Assembly (NCBI RefSeq): GCF_965638725.1
Contig: NC_134949.1
Coordinates: forward strand, 15,746,951-15,810,950
DNA length: 64,000 nucleotides
Origin: Aptenodytes patagonicus
Lineage: Eukaryota > Chordata > Aves > Sphenisciformes > Spheniscidae
Direction: 5' to 3'
The notes under the pieces were generated by a model. It was not told where the DNA came from. It did no database searches and saw nothing but the letters and a program-made list of their open reading frames with translations. Positions 60,669 to 64,000 of the stretch are shown piece after piece. The position numbers and the translations under genes are program-made. Positions within the stretch are counted from its first letter, which is position 1. Each line of letters starts with the position of its first letter.

Positions 60669-63600
60669 TTGTTATAATGTACTATATTAACAGACTAGCA
60701 CACAATATCACAAGCAAACAGCAATGTTAATATAACTAATCTATATCAATCACGGTTCTTAAAGGGCAAACTGCAGATTAGCATGGTGTGTGCACCTTGA
60801 TTTTCATGGTGTCAGTTAATTTGCTGTGCTAGATCAGGACATTCACCCATCCCGGTACCACACAGTGCTTACAACGTTAACACTGCAGCGATCTTAGATG
60901 CAGGAAATACGCTCTGTTTATCACCCTGTTATCACTGAGAAAACTCCAAGCTGCACAATAACATTGTGCTTCAGGGAGAACTTTGACTTTCATAAAGCCA
61001 AGATGATCTAACAATGGGAATTTATTACTTCAAAGATTTTCTGTCTGCACACAGAAAACATCCCTGACTCCTGGTGCAAAATTTCAGCCACAAACCCCAC
61101 TTGCTCAGGGGATTTAAAAGCCAGATCCTGGATTAGGACAGCAGAGCATGAGAAAACCCATCCCCTGAGTAGAAATGTGCCATTTCCTTGATGTAATACA
61201 TATCTCTTGAAGGGCATCTGTGAGTTAATTGCCTTGTTATTTAGGCTTTATTTTTATTTTAATTACCTTGTCTGCCAGAGCTTTTGGAATCAAAGAAAAT
61301 GAAATATTGCATAGTCACTGCATTTTTAATGGCCTTGTTTTGGGACAAAAGAGAGATTTTAGTTAACATGAAAACTTGTGCGGAAACTTTCCACCTCAGT
61401 TTAGATTTACATGTTTTCCAACAACAACAGAACCAATGAATTTTACAGGTGTTTAAGAAATACAAAATATTTGTAGTATTGGTTTTGATTTTTATTAAAA
61501 ACCTGAAAATTTAACTGGAAGCTTAAAACAAATGAAAGTGGGTGGGTTTTTTTAAAATGTGAAAATTAACTGCCACTTTATGATCAGCTCTGGTATAAAT
61601 GTTTAAGAAATTCAAATGGGCAATGACAAATTGAGCACAGGAAAAGAACATCATCAGTAATACATAATCCTATTCTAATTCTCATTGCAAAGACTTTGAA
61701 TTATGGGCACTGCACAATTTTATCCTGCAGTGAATCATTGTTTTCTTTTGCATAACCTACTAGAAATAACGCAGACTTTTTCCCATGTTCAAACCAGGCT
61801 TTCATATGCCACATTGGCCTCATCCGTAATCTCCTCTCTAACTAGAAGGTCACAAGTTTTCAGAATTGAGTAATGTGCAGGGGACAGAATTTTACAAGGT
61901 ACACCAAGTTACGGATATGCAAAGCCACTCACTGCTATTGCAAAACAATTAATACCCAGGAGGAAGTCAGATGGAAGGAAATTGGAGGGAAGGACATCAG
62001 ACATAGAGCTCCCACTTTCTTTCTGCAGCACAGACTTGATAAAGTCATGCAAACTGATGACTAAAGGAAGATTCACCTCTGCCTCCTTTGAGAGGCAGCA
62101 GCGCAGTTGTCTCCCCAGGATGCCCAGGGCAGGACCCAGTTGAACTGCCCAAGGTGCCCAACAAGCACCCAAGGTCTCCATGCCTATGGAGGCCCTCCTT
62201 CGTAAATGGGGTGAGCTTTTTTCCCACCAGCTTTGACTATCTCAAAGTTAGATGTTTAACATAGGTCACCTGGGTCCCCTCTCTGTTCAGCAGATGTCAG
62301 CGCTACAGTCAGCCGTGGGAGGGCAATCCTTGACACCCACCTTGGGACAGCATGAATAATCCTCTCAATTTGCCAGTCTTTCTGTGTCTCCTATAGGAGC
62401 CCAGAAGACTAGCTTTCTATTAGACCTGCTAAACCAGATATCTGACTTGGACAGCTGCAGTGAGGTAGAGACAAGTCCTGCCTTGATTGCTCACTGTCCC
62501 TGTATAATAAAAGCAGAGGCAGGAATCCTTGAAGGTCGCAAGGAAGATTGTGTTGGCCTTGGTGCATGTATATGAGATAGGCAGACAGGATCTCCTGGGA
62601 GCTTATTTTCAAAGGCACCTGCTGACCACCCAGGGAATTTAGGTACTTGCTTTAGGAGGGTGGCTTCACTAGGTGCCTAACATTTAAATGCAAAGAAGAG
62701 TCACTCCCTCATGTGAGGCAGCTGTATTGCACCTCACTCACAAGCCAACTTGAGGGCAGGGTACTGGGTGTTTAACCATGGTATGTGACAAGGCCTTAGG
62801 TATGTCATAGTTACAGCTTGGACCGATGCCCTTTTCTGTCGTCACCATGTGGTGTGGGAGAACCCAAATGGGTCCTGCCACCAGATTCAGCTCTGATGCC
62901 CTTTGTAGGGTCTGGGACTCCTGTCTAACTTCCCTTTGGCTTGAAAATGCAACGTTTCAGCCTCCCTGACCCCCTGCTTGCCTACGTGTGCTCCTTCAGA
63001 GCTCCAGCTAGCAAAGGAATGTCCCAACCTCTTAACTCTCCTGCAAGTGTTCGGGAGCCACAGATCTTTGTAAAATACCTGCAGAACAGAGTGCATACCA
63101 GGACTCCTGATATACTTTCGAGACACTTGTCCTGCCTCTTTGGTGAATCTGAGGTATGCTGCTGTTTTGCATCTGTCCCTGTCCCACTTGCCTTCCTCCT
63201 TCCTATTTATCCCATATTGCCCACATATTGGTGCAGAACCTCAAAGAGGTCATGGACTTGCTGTAGCTTTCTCTCCACTTCTCTGCTCATCTTGCTTTAA
63301 TGCCTGGGTGATAGGAAGCTTTTGTAAGCAGAGCAGTAAGCTGAGCAGTTTGCAAAGCAGTGCCGTACCCTGCTTTGGACAAGGGTGCAGAACAAAATGC
63401 CACCCCTGTCTCTTTCTGGCTATACCTTACCCTGCCATGGTGCTCACTCTCACCAGAGAGGAGTTTACCAAAAGGATTTACCAAAGATAGGAGGAATCAT
63501 CTGAAAAAGTCTTTTGTGAAATATGGCTTTGCATGGTACAAAACAGTGATGGCCACCATCCAATCTTGGATGCAGTGTGGTAGGTCTTTCAGTTCTGTTT

Positions 63601-63935
63601 TCCCAAGTCAGAGCCAGTGTAATATTCTGTCTGGATTGACAATTTGATAATATTGATATATACAAATAAGCGTGTGTGCATAGGCATATGTGTAAAAATG
63701 CTATTTGTAATGCAAGAAAATATTCAGTATTTCAAAGAAATATAATGCTTTAGGTTTTTATGTGTACTTTCAAAAACATCCTTGCAGATCTCCATTAGTC
63801 TATGCAGTCATGTTGCCCTCTGTTGACTTCAGTATGTCCCTGCAGCTTTCCTCCTCTAGCTCCAAGTCAGAGCTGACTCTTGTTCTCAGGGCAGCTAACC
63901 AGAAGACTTCATGAGGCAGTTTATTTTCCTGACAC
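60669..63935. other. Intergenic, no gene seen
   Basis: AT-rich to 61.8 kb, more mixed after. No recognisable exon, RNA gene or repeat. In other amniotes DLD follows SLC26A3 on the far side of a long spacer; none of its exons is recognised here, so it would lie beyond the right edge. Confidence 0.5.
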
Positions 63936-64000
63936 AGAATCACAGAATGGTTGAGGTTGGAAGGGATCTCTGGAGGTCATCTTGTCCACCCCCCTGCTCA
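63936..64000 (-). mobile_element. CR1 LINE 3' end, cut by window edge
   Basis: Minus-orientation CR1 3' end (acagaatcacagaatggttg, then aggttggaagggatctctgg and tcatcttgtccaccccc) running into the right edge. The element presumably continues beyond the window. Confidence 0.9.

Noticed and set aside
1-64000. CRISPR arrays, tRNA or rRNA genes, bacterial-type operons
   Set aside because: No regularly spaced direct repeats with unique spacers, no cloverleaf or rRNA-like sequence, and the DNA is clearly vertebrate.

Overview
This is nuclear DNA from a bird, most likely a non-galliform (neoavian) species. Three things point to this: CR1 LINEs are the dominant repeat, several with the avian 3' end and ATTCTATG-type tails; there is a small LTR of a type I recall from neoavian genomes; and the gene order SLC26A4 - CBLL1 - SLC26A3 is the one known from amniotes. 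All coding sequence is split into exons with GT-AG introns.

Layout. 1-3710 (+) holds the last three coding exons of SLC26A4 (pendrin), cut by the left window edge, followed by an AT-rich stretch that is probably its 3' UTR. A CpG island at about 7360-8770 is the CBLL1 (Hakai E3 ligase) promoter. CBLL1 (+) is complete: six coding exons between 8159 and 14454, 493 codons, followed by a long AU-rich 3' UTR. About 16.5-22.5 kb is the tail-to-tail gap, and it includes a very old, badly eroded CR1 (about 20.8-22.15 kb). SLC26A3 (DRA, chloride/bicarbonate exchanger) is on the minus strand: 20 coding exons between 37808 and 23373, 755 codons, all intact. A non-coding first exon and TATA promoter are proposed near 41.45-41.60 kb. 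From about 41.6 kb to the right edge I see no host gene. That stretch holds CR1 copies, one 91-bp solo LTR with a 5-bp target duplication, and AT-rich blocks that could be regulatory.

How the genes relate. SLC26A4 and SLC26A3 are paralogous anion exchangers flanking an unrelated RING E3 ligase, and they point toward each other. Both end in a 24-nt terminal coding exon. CBLL1 is expected to be a housekeeping gene (CpG island). SLC26A3 appears to have a tissue-type promoter (TATA plus an HNF1-like site, no CpG island).

No RNA gene, CRISPR array or bacterial-type system was found. The items most worth a second look are the UG repeat inside the splice acceptor of SLC26A3 exon 14, a perfect 19-bp stem in its 3' UTR, an exact 79-bp tandem duplication just downstream, and the mini solo LTR.
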